A stretch of 64,000 nt of DNA, from NCBI GenBank assembly GCA_025459175.1, contig JALORC010000002.1:62001-126000 (forward strand). The letters run 5' to 3'. The DNA is from Planctomycetota bacterium (lineage in GTDB: Bacteria > Planctomycetota > UBA1135 > UBA2386). The notes beneath the pieces were generated by a model. That model did not search any database. It was not told where the DNA came from and worked only from the letters and a program-made list of their open reading frames with translations. Both the position numbers and the translations under genes were made by a program. Numbering within the stretch: the first letter of the stretch is position 1; every line of letters begins with the position of its first letter. Of the stretch, positions 26,299 to 35,376 are shown in pieces.

Positions 26299-27711
26299 AT
26301 GCCGACCTCATCGCATCACAAGGCGCGTCGCGCCGAGTTCCTGGCCGCCATCGAGCAACCGGTGCTGCTGATGGCCGGCGGCTGGATCTCGCGCAACTAC
26401 CCCGCCAACTGGAGCCCGTTCCGCGCCGACAGCACGTTCCTGTTCTTCTTCCCACAGGCCGAGCCGAACGCCGCTGCGCTGTTCGACCCGAAGGACAAGT
26501 CGGTGACGCTGTTCCTCGACGAACGCACGCAGGCCGATGCGCTCTGGCACGGACCGGTGCAGAGCTTCGCCGACCTGAAGAAGGCGTTCGGGGTGACCGC
26601 GGTCGAGAAGCGCGCCGAGCTGGCGAAGCTGGTCGGCAAGCAGATCGGCAAGCGAACCGTGCGCACGCTCGCGATCGCCGATCCGCGCGCGACCGCCGAA
26701 GCATGCTCGATCACCGGCGAACGGCTCGACTTCTTCACCGCGAAGGACCTCGGTGACCCGGCGCTGCTGCAGACGATCGCCCGCCTGCGCAACCACAAGC
26801 AGGAGCCCGAGCTCGCCGAGATGCGCGCCGCGGCCGCGGTGACGCGCGAGGCGCACACGCTGGCGATGGCGAGGACGCGCGCCGGCATCCGCGAACAGGA
26901 ACTGGTCGGCCACGTCGAGGGCACGTTCGCGCGGCACGGCTGTGTGCCGGCCTACAACACGATCCTGTCGGTGCGCGGCGAGGTGCTGCACAACCACGCG
27001 CACGACAACCTGCTGCTCGAGGGCGACCTCGTGCTGCTCGACGCCGGCGCCGAACGACCGAGCGGCTACTGCGCCGACGTCACCCGCGCCTGGCCCGTCA
27101 ACGGCCACTTCGGCCCCGAGGCGCGCGACATCTACGACATCGTGCTGGCCGCCGAGAAGGCGGCGATCGCCTCGGTGAAGCCGGGCATGCGCTACCGGGA
27201 CGTGCACATGCTGGCGGCGCGCGTGCTCACCGATGGCCTGGTGCAGCTCGGTCTGATGCACGGCGATGCCGATGCGCTGGTCGAGAACGGCGCGCACGCG
27301 ATGTTCTTCCCGCACGGCACCGGCCACCTGCTCGGGCTCGACGTGCACGACCTCGAGGCGTTCGGCGACGCGATCGCCTACGCCCCCGGGCGCACGCGCA
27401 GCCCGCAGTTCGGCACCGGCTACCTGCGGCTCGACCTCGACCTGCAGCCCGGCATGTGCGTGACGATCGAGCCGGGCATCTACTTCGTGCCCGCGATCCT
27501 GCACGACGCGAAGTTCAGGAAGCAGTTCAAGGGCCAGGTCGACTTCCAGAGGGCCGAGCAGTTCCTGACCATGAACTCGGGGCGCGGCTTCGGCGGCATC
27601 CGCATCGAGGACGACGTGCTGTGCACGAAGACCGGGCACGAGGTGCTGAGTGCCGCCGTGCCGAAGGAACGGCTCGCGATCGAGGCGCTGGTCGGCAGCG
27701 CCGGCGGCTGA
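26299..27711 (+). CDS. pepP: Xaa-Pro aminopeptidase (aminopeptidase P, M24 family)
   Basis: 470 aa, cytoplasmic. Removes N-terminal residues preceding proline. The N-terminal AMP_N domain (about 1-165) includes 'NYPANWSPFRADSTFLFFFP', typical of aminopeptidase P. The pita-bread catalytic domain carries all five metal ligands: Asp in 'VLLDAGAE', Asp in 'CADVTRAW', His in 'PHGTGHLLGLDVHD', Glu in 'TIEPGIYF' and Glu in 'IRIEDDVL'. Convergent with uspA; the space between the stops holds only a short GGCTGA/TCAGCC hairpin. Confidence 0.95.
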   Translation: MPTSSHHKARRAEFLAAIEQPVLLMAGGWISRNYPANWSPFRADSTFLFFFPQAEPNAAALFDPKDKSVTLFLDERTQADALWHGPVQSFADLKKAFGVTAVEKRAELAKLVGKQIGKRTVRTLAIADPRATAEACSITGERLDFFTAKDLGDPALLQTIARLRNHKQEPELAEMRAAAAVTREAHTLAMARTRAGIREQELVGHVEGTFARHGCVPAYNTILSVRGEVLHNHAHDNLLLEGDLVLLDAGAERPSGYCADVTRAWPVNGHFGPEARDIYDIVLAAEKAAIASVKPGMRYRDVHMLAARVLTDGLVQLGLMHGDADALVENGAHAMFFPHGTGHLLGLDVHDLEAFGDAIAYAPGRTRSPQFGTGYLRLDLDLQPGMCVTIEPGIYFVPAILHDAKFRKQFKGQVDFQRAEQFLTMNSGRGFGGIRIEDDVLCTKTGHEVLSAAVPKERLAIEALVGSAGG

Positions 27712-27720
27712 GCCCAGGCG

Positions 27721-28158
27721 TCAGCCCGCGGCCGGCGGATACAGCAACACCGGCACGTGTGCGTGCCGCAGCACCTGTTCGGCGACCGAGCCCAGCAACA
27801 ACCGGCGCAGGCCGGACCGGCCGTGGGTCGCCATGGCCAGGAAGTCGCACTTCTGCTCGTTGGCGAACGTGACCACGGCGCGCGGCACGTCGGCCGCCTC
27901 GAGCACGAGCGCACGCTTGCAGACGTCGCGGCCGAACTCGTCGGCGAACCGCGCCAGGCCGTGTTCCCAGTCGCGCTTCATCTGCGCGCGGTCGGGGTAG
28001 ACCGCCATCAGGCCACCGGCGGTCGGCTCGAACGGCAGGTCCTCGATCACCGACAGCAGCGTCACCTCGAGCCCGAGCTTCTTCGCCAGGTCGCGCACCG
28101 GCCCGAACGCGCGCTTCGACTCCTCCGAGAGATCCGTGGTCAGCACGATGCCAGGCAT
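27721..28158 (-). CDS. universal stress protein, UspA family
   Basis: 145 aa single Usp domain beginning MPGIVLTTDLSE. The C-terminal 'ATHGRSGLRRLLLGSVAEQV' supplies the G-x2-G-x9-G-(S/T) signature, so it is of the ATP-binding class. A good GGAG lies about nine bases before the ATG, which settles the start against longer in-frame options. It is divergent from a CBS-domain gene 152 bp away, a common pairing. Confidence 0.93.
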   Translation of the reverse strand: MPGIVLTTDLSEESKRAFGPVRDLAKKLGLEVTLLSVIEDLPFEPTAGGLMAVYPDRAQMKRDWEHGLARFADEFGRDVCKRALVLEAADVPRAVVTFANEQKCDFLAMATHGRSGLRRLLLGSVAEQVLRHAHVPVLLYPPAAG

Positions 28159-28310
28159 GTTCGTTCTCCGTGTTCGGGGCGGGAGCATCCCACCCGTTGC
28201 GTAGAGCATGGACGCCACCGAGCGCAGCGACCATGCGCAGATGGGCCACCCGGGGCCCGTCGGCGAAACAACCGCCGGGAGCGCGGGTTGGGAGCGGAAA
28301 GGAGGCCACC

Positions 28311-28805
28311 ATGGCCACGATCACGACCCGCCGACCGAACGACTTTGCCACCCTGCGCGCCACCGACGTCATGCAGCGCGAGCTCGTCACCGTGCACGCG
28401 AGCGATCCCCTGCGCGAGGTCGAACGGGTGCTGGTCGAGGCGCAGATCAGCGCGGTGCCGGTGCTCGACGACGACGAACGGGTGCTAGGCATCGTGTCGA
28501 TGCGCGACGTCGTCAGTCGCTACGCGGCGGACCACGACCTGCCCTCCGACGCCGACGAGGAGTCGTTCGCGGACGACATCGACGACAGCGAACCGGTCGC
28601 CTACCAGCGGCTGGCGGACGAGCCGTGTGCGGGCGACGTGATGACGACGGACCTGGTCAGCGTCGGCCCCAACGCGCTGCTGAGCGACGTTGCGCGGCGC
28701 ATGGTCGACAACGGCACCCACCGGGTGCTGGTCATCGAGCGCCACCGGCTGCTCGGGCTGGTGTCGACGATGGACGTGCTGCGCGCGATCGGCAGCCCGG
28801 CCTGA
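28311..28805 (+). CDS. protein with two CBS domains
   Basis: 164 aa made almost entirely of a CBS pair: the first at about 20-85 ('ATDVMQRELVTVHASDPLRE', 'VPVLDDDERVLGIVSMRDVV') and the second at about 103-160 ('AGDVMTTDLVSVGPNALLSD', 'LVIERHRLLGLVSTMDVLR'). CBS pairs bind adenosine nucleotides and act as energy or redox sensors. A strong ribosome site AAAGGAGG stands five bases before the ATG, so high translation is expected. Divergent from the UspA gene; both may answer the same stress signal. Confidence 0.92.
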   Translation: MATITTRRPNDFATLRATDVMQRELVTVHASDPLREVERVLVEAQISAVPVLDDDERVLGIVSMRDVVSRYAADHDLPSDADEESFADDIDDSEPVAYQRLADEPCAGDVMTTDLVSVGPNALLSDVARRMVDNGTHRVLVIERHRLLGLVSTMDVLRAIGSPA

Positions 28806-28808
28806 ACC

Positions 28809-30095
28809 TCAGTCGGATCCGCCGCGCCCGACCTTGCGCAGGTTGTCGAGGTCCTTGATGCCGAGCACGCTCTCGACGTTGGTGAGTCCGGCGCCGGACA
28901 GCGCCTGCAGCCGGTGCTCGTAGGCCGCGCGCAGGCCGGAGCCCTGGAACAGCGCGCCTTGCCGCTGGCTGAACGCCAGCAACGCGATGGTGATGTCACT
29001 GATGACGACCATCGTCATCAGGATGCCGCCGCCGGCCTCCAGCAGCAGGTGGATCGCGGTCGTCCACGACAGCTCGTCGAAGTCGAGCACGTACCAGATC
29101 AGCAAGCCGTAGCCGATCGTGTTGGTGGCGCCCGCGAGCCGGCGGATGCTGCCGACGACCGCACCCACTTCCTCGGCGGTGTGTGGTCGCACCAGATCCG
29201 CGGCGCGCCTCACGTAGATCACCGGCGCCGCGCACAGCGACAGCATCGCCGCGAGCAGCACCCAGCTGCCCTGCGACTGGCTCAGGAAGCTGAGCACCAG
29301 CAGCAGGAAGCCGGCCAGGAACGGCGCGAACACCACCGTGAGCCAGCCCGGTGCCGCTGCCTCCGGCAGCAGCGTCTTCAAGACCATCGAGCTGCGGATG
29401 ATGCCGGGGAACAGCGCGATCAGCTTCGGCAGCAGCGTGCTCATCAGCGTTGCGGCGAGGGCGAGGCCGATCTGCTGCTTGACCACCTTGCCGGTGTCGA
29501 CGACCTGACCGAACATGTTCTGTTGGTTCAGGTGGCTGAAGTCGAGCGACTGCGCCCACGGATACACCGACACCAGCAGCGGCAGCACCAAGGCGGTGAG
29601 CCATGCCCAACGCACCAGGTTGCGCGAGCGACGGATGCTGCGCCAGTGCACCGCCGCGATCATGACCAGGGTCGCCACCGCGATCTTGAGGAACAGCAGG
29701 AAGTCGCCGAGACCGTCGAGGATCTCGAGGTTCTGCTTGCCGAACCCCTCGGCGATCTCCGTCGTCAGCCGCGCGAGATCGCCGGTCGGCAGTTCCTGCC
29801 CCTCGGCCGCCGCCTGGGCCCGCATGGCCGCCATCTGTGCCTGCGCCACCTGCTGGGCGGTGGTCTTGTGCTCGGCGACCGCGATGCAGGCAGCGAGCAC
29901 CAGCACGATGCCGGCGATCCACAGCACCGCGCGGCGCCACGCCACGTAGTCCTGCGCCAACGGATCCGCGGTCGGCGGCGTCTGCGCGGCCAGCTCGGCG
30001 CGTTCCTGGTCCGTGGCGTGCTCGCGCTGGAAGTCGGATCGCATGGCGCGACGCAACAGTTGCTTGGACAGCTCGAGGAGCGCGGCAGCGTTCAT
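28809..30095 (-). CDS. polytopic membrane protein of unknown function
   Basis: 428 aa with about eight hydrophobic spans, at about 56-76, 140-160, 170-190, 225-245, 275-300, 305-325, 355-375 and 385-410. The N-terminus is soluble and charged, and the C-terminus ('EHRLQALSGAGLTNVESVLG') looks like a helical cytoplasmic tail. I do not recognise a family and see no catalytic motif. Convergent with the CBS gene (3 bp between stops). Confidence 0.75.
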   Translation of the reverse strand: MNAAALLELSKQLLRRAMRSDFQREHATDQERAELAAQTPPTADPLAQDYVAWRRAVLWIAGIVLVLAACIAVAEHKTTAQQVAQAQMAAMRAQAAAEGQELPTGDLARLTTEIAEGFGKQNLEILDGLGDFLLFLKIAVATLVMIAAVHWRSIRRSRNLVRWAWLTALVLPLLVSVYPWAQSLDFSHLNQQNMFGQVVDTGKVVKQQIGLALAATLMSTLLPKLIALFPGIIRSSMVLKTLLPEAAAPGWLTVVFAPFLAGFLLLVLSFLSQSQGSWVLLAAMLSLCAAPVIYVRRAADLVRPHTAEEVGAVVGSIRRLAGATNTIGYGLLIWYVLDFDELSWTTAIHLLLEAGGGILMTMVVISDITIALLAFSQRQGALFQGSGLRAAYEHRLQALSGAGLTNVESVLGIKDLDNLRKVGRGGSD

Positions 30096-30159
30096 GGGCC
30101 GGAGTATGCACGCGCGCCGCCGCTCTCGACAGCGAACCGGCGACGCTAGATTGCAACGC

Positions 30160-31035
30160 ATGCGCGACGACCACCGACTCTGCCCGCCACCCCGTTCGGT
30201 GCCATGGTCGCTTCGCACCGTGGTGCTGCTCGGCGGGGTCAGGCCGGCGATCGGCTGGCTGCTGCTCGGCATGGGCCTCGTTTTCGTGATGGTGTTCGCC
30301 GGCAACGCGGAGCCCCTGTTCTCCGACCCGTTCGGCGGCCCAGTGAGCTCGATGCGCGGCACCGTGACCGAGGTCCGGGCGACGGCCGTCAAGGTCAATC
30401 GCCGCCGGGTGGCCGCCGTGCACTTCGAATACGGCTCCGGCGAGCCCCGTCAGCGCGGGGTCAGCTACACCCTCGAGGCGACGCCGGATCCCGGCAGCGA
30501 GGTCGAACTCGAGGTCGCCCGCACACGACCGGCGGTCGCGCGCATCGTCGGCATGCGGACCCATCCGATGCCGGCCTGGCTGCACGGGATCGTGGTGCTG
30601 CCGCTCGCCGGCGTCGTCGTGCTGCTGCTGTCGCTGCGCAAGGGCTTCGCGCGCGTGCGGCTGCTGCAGCAGGGCGAAGTGGCGCAGGCGACGCTGGTCG
30701 ACCAACAGGCCACCAACGCCTCGATCAACAACCGACGCGTGCACCGGCTGACGTTCCGCTTCGTCGACCGCGGCAAACGCGAACGGCTGGTGGTCGCCCG
30801 CACGCATCGCACCGAAGCACTCACCGACGAGCCGAGCGAGACCGTGCTGCACGATCCGGACGGCGACGGAGCACTGCTGCTCGACGATCTGCCCGCGCGC
30901 ACGACGATCGACGCCCAAGGGCAGCTGGAGCCGACGCCGCTCGGGCGCGTGCTCCTGGTGCTGATCGCGCCGGCGCTGGTGGCGCTCGTCGTCGCGCTGG
31001 CGAGCCGGATCCTGGCGCAGTTCGGTCCGAGCTGA
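30160..31035 (+). CDS. membrane protein, DUF3592-like
   Basis: 291 aa. Three hydrophobic spans (about 23-48, 145-165 and 265-287) separate two similar small beta domains. The first ('GTVTEVRATAVKVNRRRVAA', 'HFEYGSGE...GVSYTLE') and the second ('QATLVDQQATNASINNRRVH', 'TFRFVDRGKRERLVV') both follow the DUF3592 pattern. Function unknown. Divergent from the polytopic membrane protein gene (64 bp between starts). Confidence 0.7.
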   Translation: MRDDHRLCPPPRSVPWSLRTVVLLGGVRPAIGWLLLGMGLVFVMVFAGNAEPLFSDPFGGPVSSMRGTVTEVRATAVKVNRRRVAAVHFEYGSGEPRQRGVSYTLEATPDPGSEVELEVARTRPAVARIVGMRTHPMPAWLHGIVVLPLAGVVVLLLSLRKGFARVRLLQQGEVAQATLVDQQATNASINNRRVHRLTFRFVDRGKRERLVVARTHRTEALTDEPSETVLHDPDGDGALLLDDLPARTTIDAQGQLEPTPLGRVLLVLIAPALVALVVALASRILAQFGPS

Positions 31036-31038
31036 CGA

Positions 31039-31974
31039 TCAGCGCGGCAACCACGCGAAGTCGGTGTTGCCGCCGCTGAGCACCAGACCGATGCGCTTGC
31101 CGCGCACCTCGGCGCCGAGCGAACGGATCGCGGCCAGCACCGACGCCGAGCCCGGCTCGACGACGATCTTCATGCGCTGCAGGCAGAACAACGCCGCGTC
31201 GACCATCGCCTGCTCGTCGACCGTCACGACGCGCACCGCGTGCTGCCGCAACAGCCGGAAGTTGGGTTCGCCGAGCCCGGTCAGCAGGCAGTCGGCCCAC
31301 GTCTTCGGGTTGTCGACGCGCGGCTGCCGCACGCCGGTCGCCATCGACCGCGCCGCGTCGTCGACCGCCAGCGGCTCGGCGCCGAGCATCGACGCGTTCG
31401 GCAACAGCGAGCGCACCACCACCGCGGTGCCGCCGCACAGGCCGCCGCCGCCGACCGGCACGATGACGGCGTCGAGGTTGCCGACATCCTCGATCAGCTC
31501 GAGCGCCGCGGTGCCCTGACCGGCGATCACCAACGGGTTCTCGAACGGGTGCACCATCGTGGCACCGGTCTGCTGTTGCCAGGCGGCACACACCGCGTCG
31601 CGCTCCAGGACCTTGCAGAAGCGGATCTCGGCGCCGTAGCCGCGCACCGCCTCGATCTTCACCTTCGGCGCGCTGTCCGGCATCACCACCTTGGCCGGGA
31701 TGCCGCGGGCCGCCGCTGCCCAGGCCAGCGCCGCCGCGTGGTTGCCGCTGCTGTGCGTGATCACGCCGCGCGCGGCCGACCCCGCATCGAGCGCCATCAC
31801 CGCGTTGCAGGCGCCGCGCGCCTTGAAGGCGCCGACCTTCTGCAGGTTCTCGCACTTGAAGAACGCCCGCACCCCGAGTTCGCGATCGAACGTCGCGCTG
31901 GTCAGGATCGGCGTGCGATGCACGTGGCCGCGGATGCGCTCGGCGGCCGCACGGATGTCGGCGAGGGTGGTCAC
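31039..31974 (-). CDS. PLP-dependent threonine/serine dehydratase-like enzyme (short form)
   Basis: 311 aa fold type II PLP enzyme. Lys51 in 'VGAFKARGACNAV' forms the Schiff base, 'SSGNHAAALAWAA' binds the substrate carboxylate and 'VPVGGGGLCGG' binds the PLP phosphate. There is no C-terminal ACT-like regulatory domain, so it resembles catabolic threonine deaminase or serine racemase more than feedback-regulated IlvA; the exact substrate is open. It begins at a GTG giving MTTLADIRAAAERI. Convergent with the DUF3592-like gene, with a GCTGA-CGA-TCAGC hairpin over both stops. Confidence 0.9.
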   Translation of the reverse strand: MTTLADIRAAAERIRGHVHRTPILTSATFDRELGVRAFFKCENLQKVGAFKARGACNAVMALDAGSAARGVITHSSGNHAAALAWAAAARGIPAKVVMPDSAPKVKIEAVRGYGAEIRFCKVLERDAVCAAWQQQTGATMVHPFENPLVIAGQGTAALELIEDVGNLDAVIVPVGGGGLCGGTAVVVRSLLPNASMLGAEPLAVDDAARSMATGVRQPRVDNPKTWADCLLTGLGEPNFRLLRQHAVRVVTVDEQAMVDAALFCLQRMKIVVEPGSASVLAAIRSLGAEVRGKRIGLVLSGGNTDFAWLPR

Positions 31975-32030
31975 GTCCGCCGAAGATAGCAGTCTGGCCG
32001 GGCACACCGAACGCTCGGGGGGCGCCGGCG

Positions 32031-33185
32031 TCACCACAACGGCGTCGATGCGAGCTTTGCCAGCGGCAGCGCCGTCACCTTCGGTGCGAGACGGATGGTC
32101 TCCTTGCCGGGGTGGATCACCCACAGGTGCTCGAGGTCGAGATCGTCCGAGGCGATGGTCATGGAAGGCGTGAGAGCAGGGGCGGATGACAGCTTGAACT
32201 CGCAGCCGATACGGCGGTCGCCGCGTACGACCAGCAGGTCCAGCTCGGCACCGCTGTAGGTCGACCAGAAATGGCACTCGTGGGGCCTCGCGCGCATCAC
32301 CTCGATCGCCGCGGTCATCGCGTGACCCTCGAACGATGCCCCTGCGCGCGCATGACCACGGAGCGCTTCGAGCGTCGGCAGCCCCAGCAGGGCATGCAGC
32401 AGCCCCGAGTCGGCGACGTAGACCTTCGGCGACTTCACCTGCCGCTTCTTCAGGTTGGCATGGAACGGCGGCAACACCCGGACGACCATGGTCGCAGCCA
32501 GCACGTCCAGGTAGCGGCGCGCCGACTGGTCGCTCTGACCGAGGGAGCGGGCGAAGTCGGACGCGTTCCAGATCTGCCCGTGGAAATGAGCGACCATCGT
32601 CCAGAACCGTCGCATCGTCGTCGCCGGCACCCTGATCTGAAACTGCGGCAGGTCGCGCTCCAGGAATGTCTGCACGAACTCCTCGCGCCACAGCCAGCTG
32701 GCTTCGTCGCTCCGCGCGAGGAACGAGCGCGGGAATCCGCCGCGCAACCACAATCGGTCCAGTTGTCTCGGCGCGACTTCCCAGGGTTGGAAACCGGGCA
32801 GATGGTGGTAGGCGATGCGGCCAGCCAGCGTCTCACTGCTCTGCGCCAACAGTTCCTGCGAAGCACTGCCGAGCACCAGGAAACGCGCCCGGCGCCGTGG
32901 CCGATCCGCGAGCACGCGAAGCACCGGGAACACGTCGGGCAGACGCTGGATCTCGTCCAGGATCACCAGTCCCTCGAGGTCCTCGAGGGCGAGCATCGGA
33001 TCCGCGAGCTTCCGCAGGTCGGCAGGTCGCTCGAGGTCGAAGGTGTGGACCGCGCCCGCCGTGGCCGCCGCCAGTTGCGCAGCCAACGTCGTCTTGCCCA
33101 CTTGGCGCGGACCGAGGATCGCCACCACCGGGAAGTCCCGGAACAGCGCCTCGACTCGGGAGAGGTGTTCCGCCCTGACCGTCAT
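32031..33185 (-). CDS. AAA ATPase with DUF4143 domain
   Basis: 384 aa. The N-terminal AAA_14 domain has Walker A GPRQVGKTT (25-33), Walker B 'LVILDEIQ' (73-80) and sensor-like 'LVLGSASQELL'. The C-terminal DUF4143 part ends in a PD-(D/E)xK-like arrangement, 'GAELDLLVV' and 'GCEFKLS'. Proteins of this family are scattered through bacterial and archaeal genomes by horizontal transfer and their role is not established; toxin-antitoxin-like or defence roles have been suggested. The ATG follows, two bases away, a perfect 37-bp palindrome that probably regulates it. No partner gene is adjacent. Confidence 0.93.
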   Translation of the reverse strand: MTVRAEHLSRVEALFRDFPVVAILGPRQVGKTTLAAQLAAATAGAVHTFDLERPADLRKLADPMLALEDLEGLVILDEIQRLPDVFPVLRVLADRPRRRARFLVLGSASQELLAQSSETLAGRIAYHHLPGFQPWEVAPRQLDRLWLRGGFPRSFLARSDEASWLWREEFVQTFLERDLPQFQIRVPATTMRRFWTMVAHFHGQIWNASDFARSLGQSDQSARRYLDVLAATMVVRVLPPFHANLKKRQVKSPKVYVADSGLLHALLGLPTLEALRGHARAGASFEGHAMTAAIEVMRARPHECHFWSTYSGAELDLLVVRGDRRIGCEFKLSSAPALTPSMTIASDDLDLEHLWVIHPGKETIRLAPKVTALPLAKLASTPLW

Positions 33186-33187
33186 GA

Positions 33188-33224
33188 CCTTGAATATTCG
33201 AGGTCCGACCTCGAATATTCAAGG
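33188..33224 (-). promoter_or_regulatory. perfect 37-bp palindrome abutting the DUF4143 start codon
   Basis: Arms of 18 bp (33188-33205 and 33207-33224) are exactly complementary around one central base, and each arm holds its own GAATATTC palindrome. It is a conspicuous AT-containing island in a 69% GC region and ends two bases before the ATG, so it must overlap the promoter or ribosome-binding region. The most likely role is an operator for the DUF4143 protein or another dimeric regulator; an mRNA hairpin hiding the start is the alternative. Confidence 0.8.
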
Positions 33225-33243
33225 GACGACCGAGCCGCTCCGG

Positions 33244-35376
33244 TCACTGCTGCTGCACGCGCAGCCGACCGTTCTTGCGGTCGACGTCGTAGACCTTGTT
33301 GCCGAGCGGCATGCCCTGCAACTTGAAGTCGATCGCCTCGCCGAGCGGGTCGTCCTGGACCTCGCCGTAGCGGATCGCGAAGCCGCAGGCGATGCGGAAG
33401 ATGTTGTCGAGCACGAACGCGTTGAGATACAGGTCGACGCCGCGGTAGCGCGAGCCGACGCCCGTCTCCGGGTGGTAGTGCTCGAACGAGTTCGCCAGGT
33501 CGCTGTTCTCGCAGGCGCCGCTCAACATCGTCACGGTCTTCTTCAGCAGCTCGTTGGCGAGCTTCTGCGCGCGCTTGTTGCCGCGCTCGGCCCAGTAGGT
33601 CAGGCCCTCGAGGATGTGCGTGTTGATGACCGGCCAGACGCGGCCGTTCCACGGGCAGTTCTTGCGCGTGCCCTTCCAACGGCCGGTGCCGTCGTAGGTC
33701 GAGTCGCTGATCGCGATGCTCGGCACCGGGTACTTGGTCCAGAACTCCTCGCGGTCCGACAGCGTGTCGAGCATGCGGTCGACCTGCTTGGGGTTCGGGA
33801 TGTCGGTCGCCAGCGGATAGAAGCCGACGGCCGCCTTGACGTTGGTCTTGCGGCGGTTGTCGGGATCCAGGTCCATGAACAGACCTGCCTTCTCGTCCCA
33901 CATCTTCTTCCGGATCATGTCCAGGATGACCTCGGCCTCCGCCTGGAAGCGGTTGGCCATCGCCTTCTCCTGGATCTCCTCGGCGACCTTGTAGAGCCAC
34001 TTCACCATCCGGTAGCGGAACACCGACGCGTCGATGCCCTTGAGCCGGAACTGCTCGGTGAACTCGATCGCGCGGTCGGCCTTGTCGTCGATCACCGTGT
34101 AGCGGCGCGAGAACTCCTGGCCGGCCTCGAAGTGATTGACGATGTCGGTGAGCCCGCTGCCCTCCGGGTCGCGGTTGTTGGCGAGCCACTTCACGTAGCG
34201 CTGCATCGACATCAGCACCGCCTTCTTGGTCGCCTTGTCCGGGTGGATGGCGTCGAGTGCCTCGAAGCCACCGCCCCAGTCGGCGTGATAGAAGTCGTTG
34301 GCGTCGGTGCCGGTCATGTAGAGCCGACCCGGCACCTGCCCGTTGTGGTGGATGTTCTCGAAGAACGCCTTCAGGCAGCCGCGCGCCAGCGTCGGGTCCT
34401 GCAGCCAGCGCGCCTCGCGCATGATCGCCGGCGTGGTGAAGCTCGACGGCTGGTGGAACGGACCGTTGCCCTCGCACACCGTCGGCGCCGAGTAGAGGCC
34501 GGCACCGTGCGGTTGCCGCAGCAGGTAGAGCAACTCGAAGCGGTGGCGCACCACCCGTTCGAGCTCCTTGCTGTCGCACGAGAAGCGCGGCACCTTGTCC
34601 CAGAACGCCGCGTAACCGACCTCGTCCTTGGTGTCCGGGCGACGGGCGCGGAAGTTGATGCCCTTGCCCTTGAAGATCAGGTTGGCCTCGAAGCGGTGCG
34701 CCGCCTTGCCGCCTGACTTCAGCGGCACCGGGCGGAACAGGCCGCAGTAGACGCGCGAGCCGGCGATGATCGGGCTCGGCTTCTCCATCGGCCGCTTGGC
34801 GCGCGGCGTCGGCAGCTGGTCGAGCTCGAACCAGGGCGTCTCCTCGAAGTCGGGGCGATCGCTGCCACCCTCGGCGAAGTAGGCCTGCAGGCAGCGCGCA
34901 CCCTTGCTGTCGGGGCTGTTGTAGTGGATGTCGGCCGGCACCTCGGCCTTGTTGGCTTCCTTCAGCAACCGGCGGATGCGGAAGCTGTCGCCCTCGAGCG
35001 AGACCGGCTCACCTTCCGGATCGGTCGTGGTCCATTGCACCACGGTGATCTCGCGGTCGGTCTTGGCGGCATTGCTGAGTTCGAGCTCGCTGACGAAGCG
35101 ATCGTCCTGGGCGACGAAGCGCCGCTCGACGACCTTCAGACCACCGGGCTCGTCGAACGTGAAGGTCGCGCGCCCCTCGGCGAACTGGACCCCGCGACAC
35201 TGCAGCGACAGCGGCCTGCCGTTCTCGAGGAACGACAGGAAGAAGACCGACGGCACCGTGGCATTGCCGATGTTCGCCTCGTCGGCGAAGCCGGGCGCGT
35301 CCTGGAAGCGCGGGAAGCGGGGGGCGTAGAGGCAGTAGCCACCACCGGCGAGCGCATACTTTTTCTTCTGATTCAT
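33244..35376 (-). CDS. six-hairpin glycosidase (GH63/MGH1-like)
   Basis: 710 aa, no signal peptide. The N-terminal 250 residues form a beta-sandwich ('GDSFRIRRLLKEANK', 'HRFEANLIFKGKGINF'). The rest is an (alpha/alpha)6 barrel with motifs of glucosidases and mannosylglycerate hydrolase-like enzymes: 'TDANDFYHADWGGGFEALDA', 'GLFMDLDPDNRRK', 'WNGRVWPVINTHILEGLTYW' and 'NSFEHYHPETGVG'. Acidic residues in 'DANDFYHADWGG' and in 'FEHYHPETG' are the probable general acid and base. Substrate unknown; an intracellular alpha-glucoside or glycogen-like substrate is an inference from the family. The start MNQKKKYALAGGG follows a 250-bp gap. Confidence 0.78.
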   Translation of the reverse strand: MNQKKKYALAGGGYCLYAPRFPRFQDAPGFADEANIGNATVPSVFFLSFLENGRPLSLQCRGVQFAEGRATFTFDEPGGLKVVERRFVAQDDRFVSELELSNAAKTDREITVVQWTTTDPEGEPVSLEGDSFRIRRLLKEANKAEVPADIHYNSPDSKGARCLQAYFAEGGSDRPDFEETPWFELDQLPTPRAKRPMEKPSPIIAGSRVYCGLFRPVPLKSGGKAAHRFEANLIFKGKGINFRARRPDTKDEVGYAAFWDKVPRFSCDSKELERVVRHRFELLYLLRQPHGAGLYSAPTVCEGNGPFHQPSSFTTPAIMREARWLQDPTLARGCLKAFFENIHHNGQVPGRLYMTGTDANDFYHADWGGGFEALDAIHPDKATKKAVLMSMQRYVKWLANNRDPEGSGLTDIVNHFEAGQEFSRRYTVIDDKADRAIEFTEQFRLKGIDASVFRYRMVKWLYKVAEEIQEKAMANRFQAEAEVILDMIRKKMWDEKAGLFMDLDPDNRRKTNVKAAVGFYPLATDIPNPKQVDRMLDTLSDREEFWTKYPVPSIAISDSTYDGTGRWKGTRKNCPWNGRVWPVINTHILEGLTYWAERGNKRAQKLANELLKKTVTMLSGACENSDLANSFEHYHPETGVGSRYRGVDLYLNAFVLDNIFRIACGFAIRYGEVQDDPLGEAIDFKLQGMPLGNKVYDVDRKNGRLRVQQQ

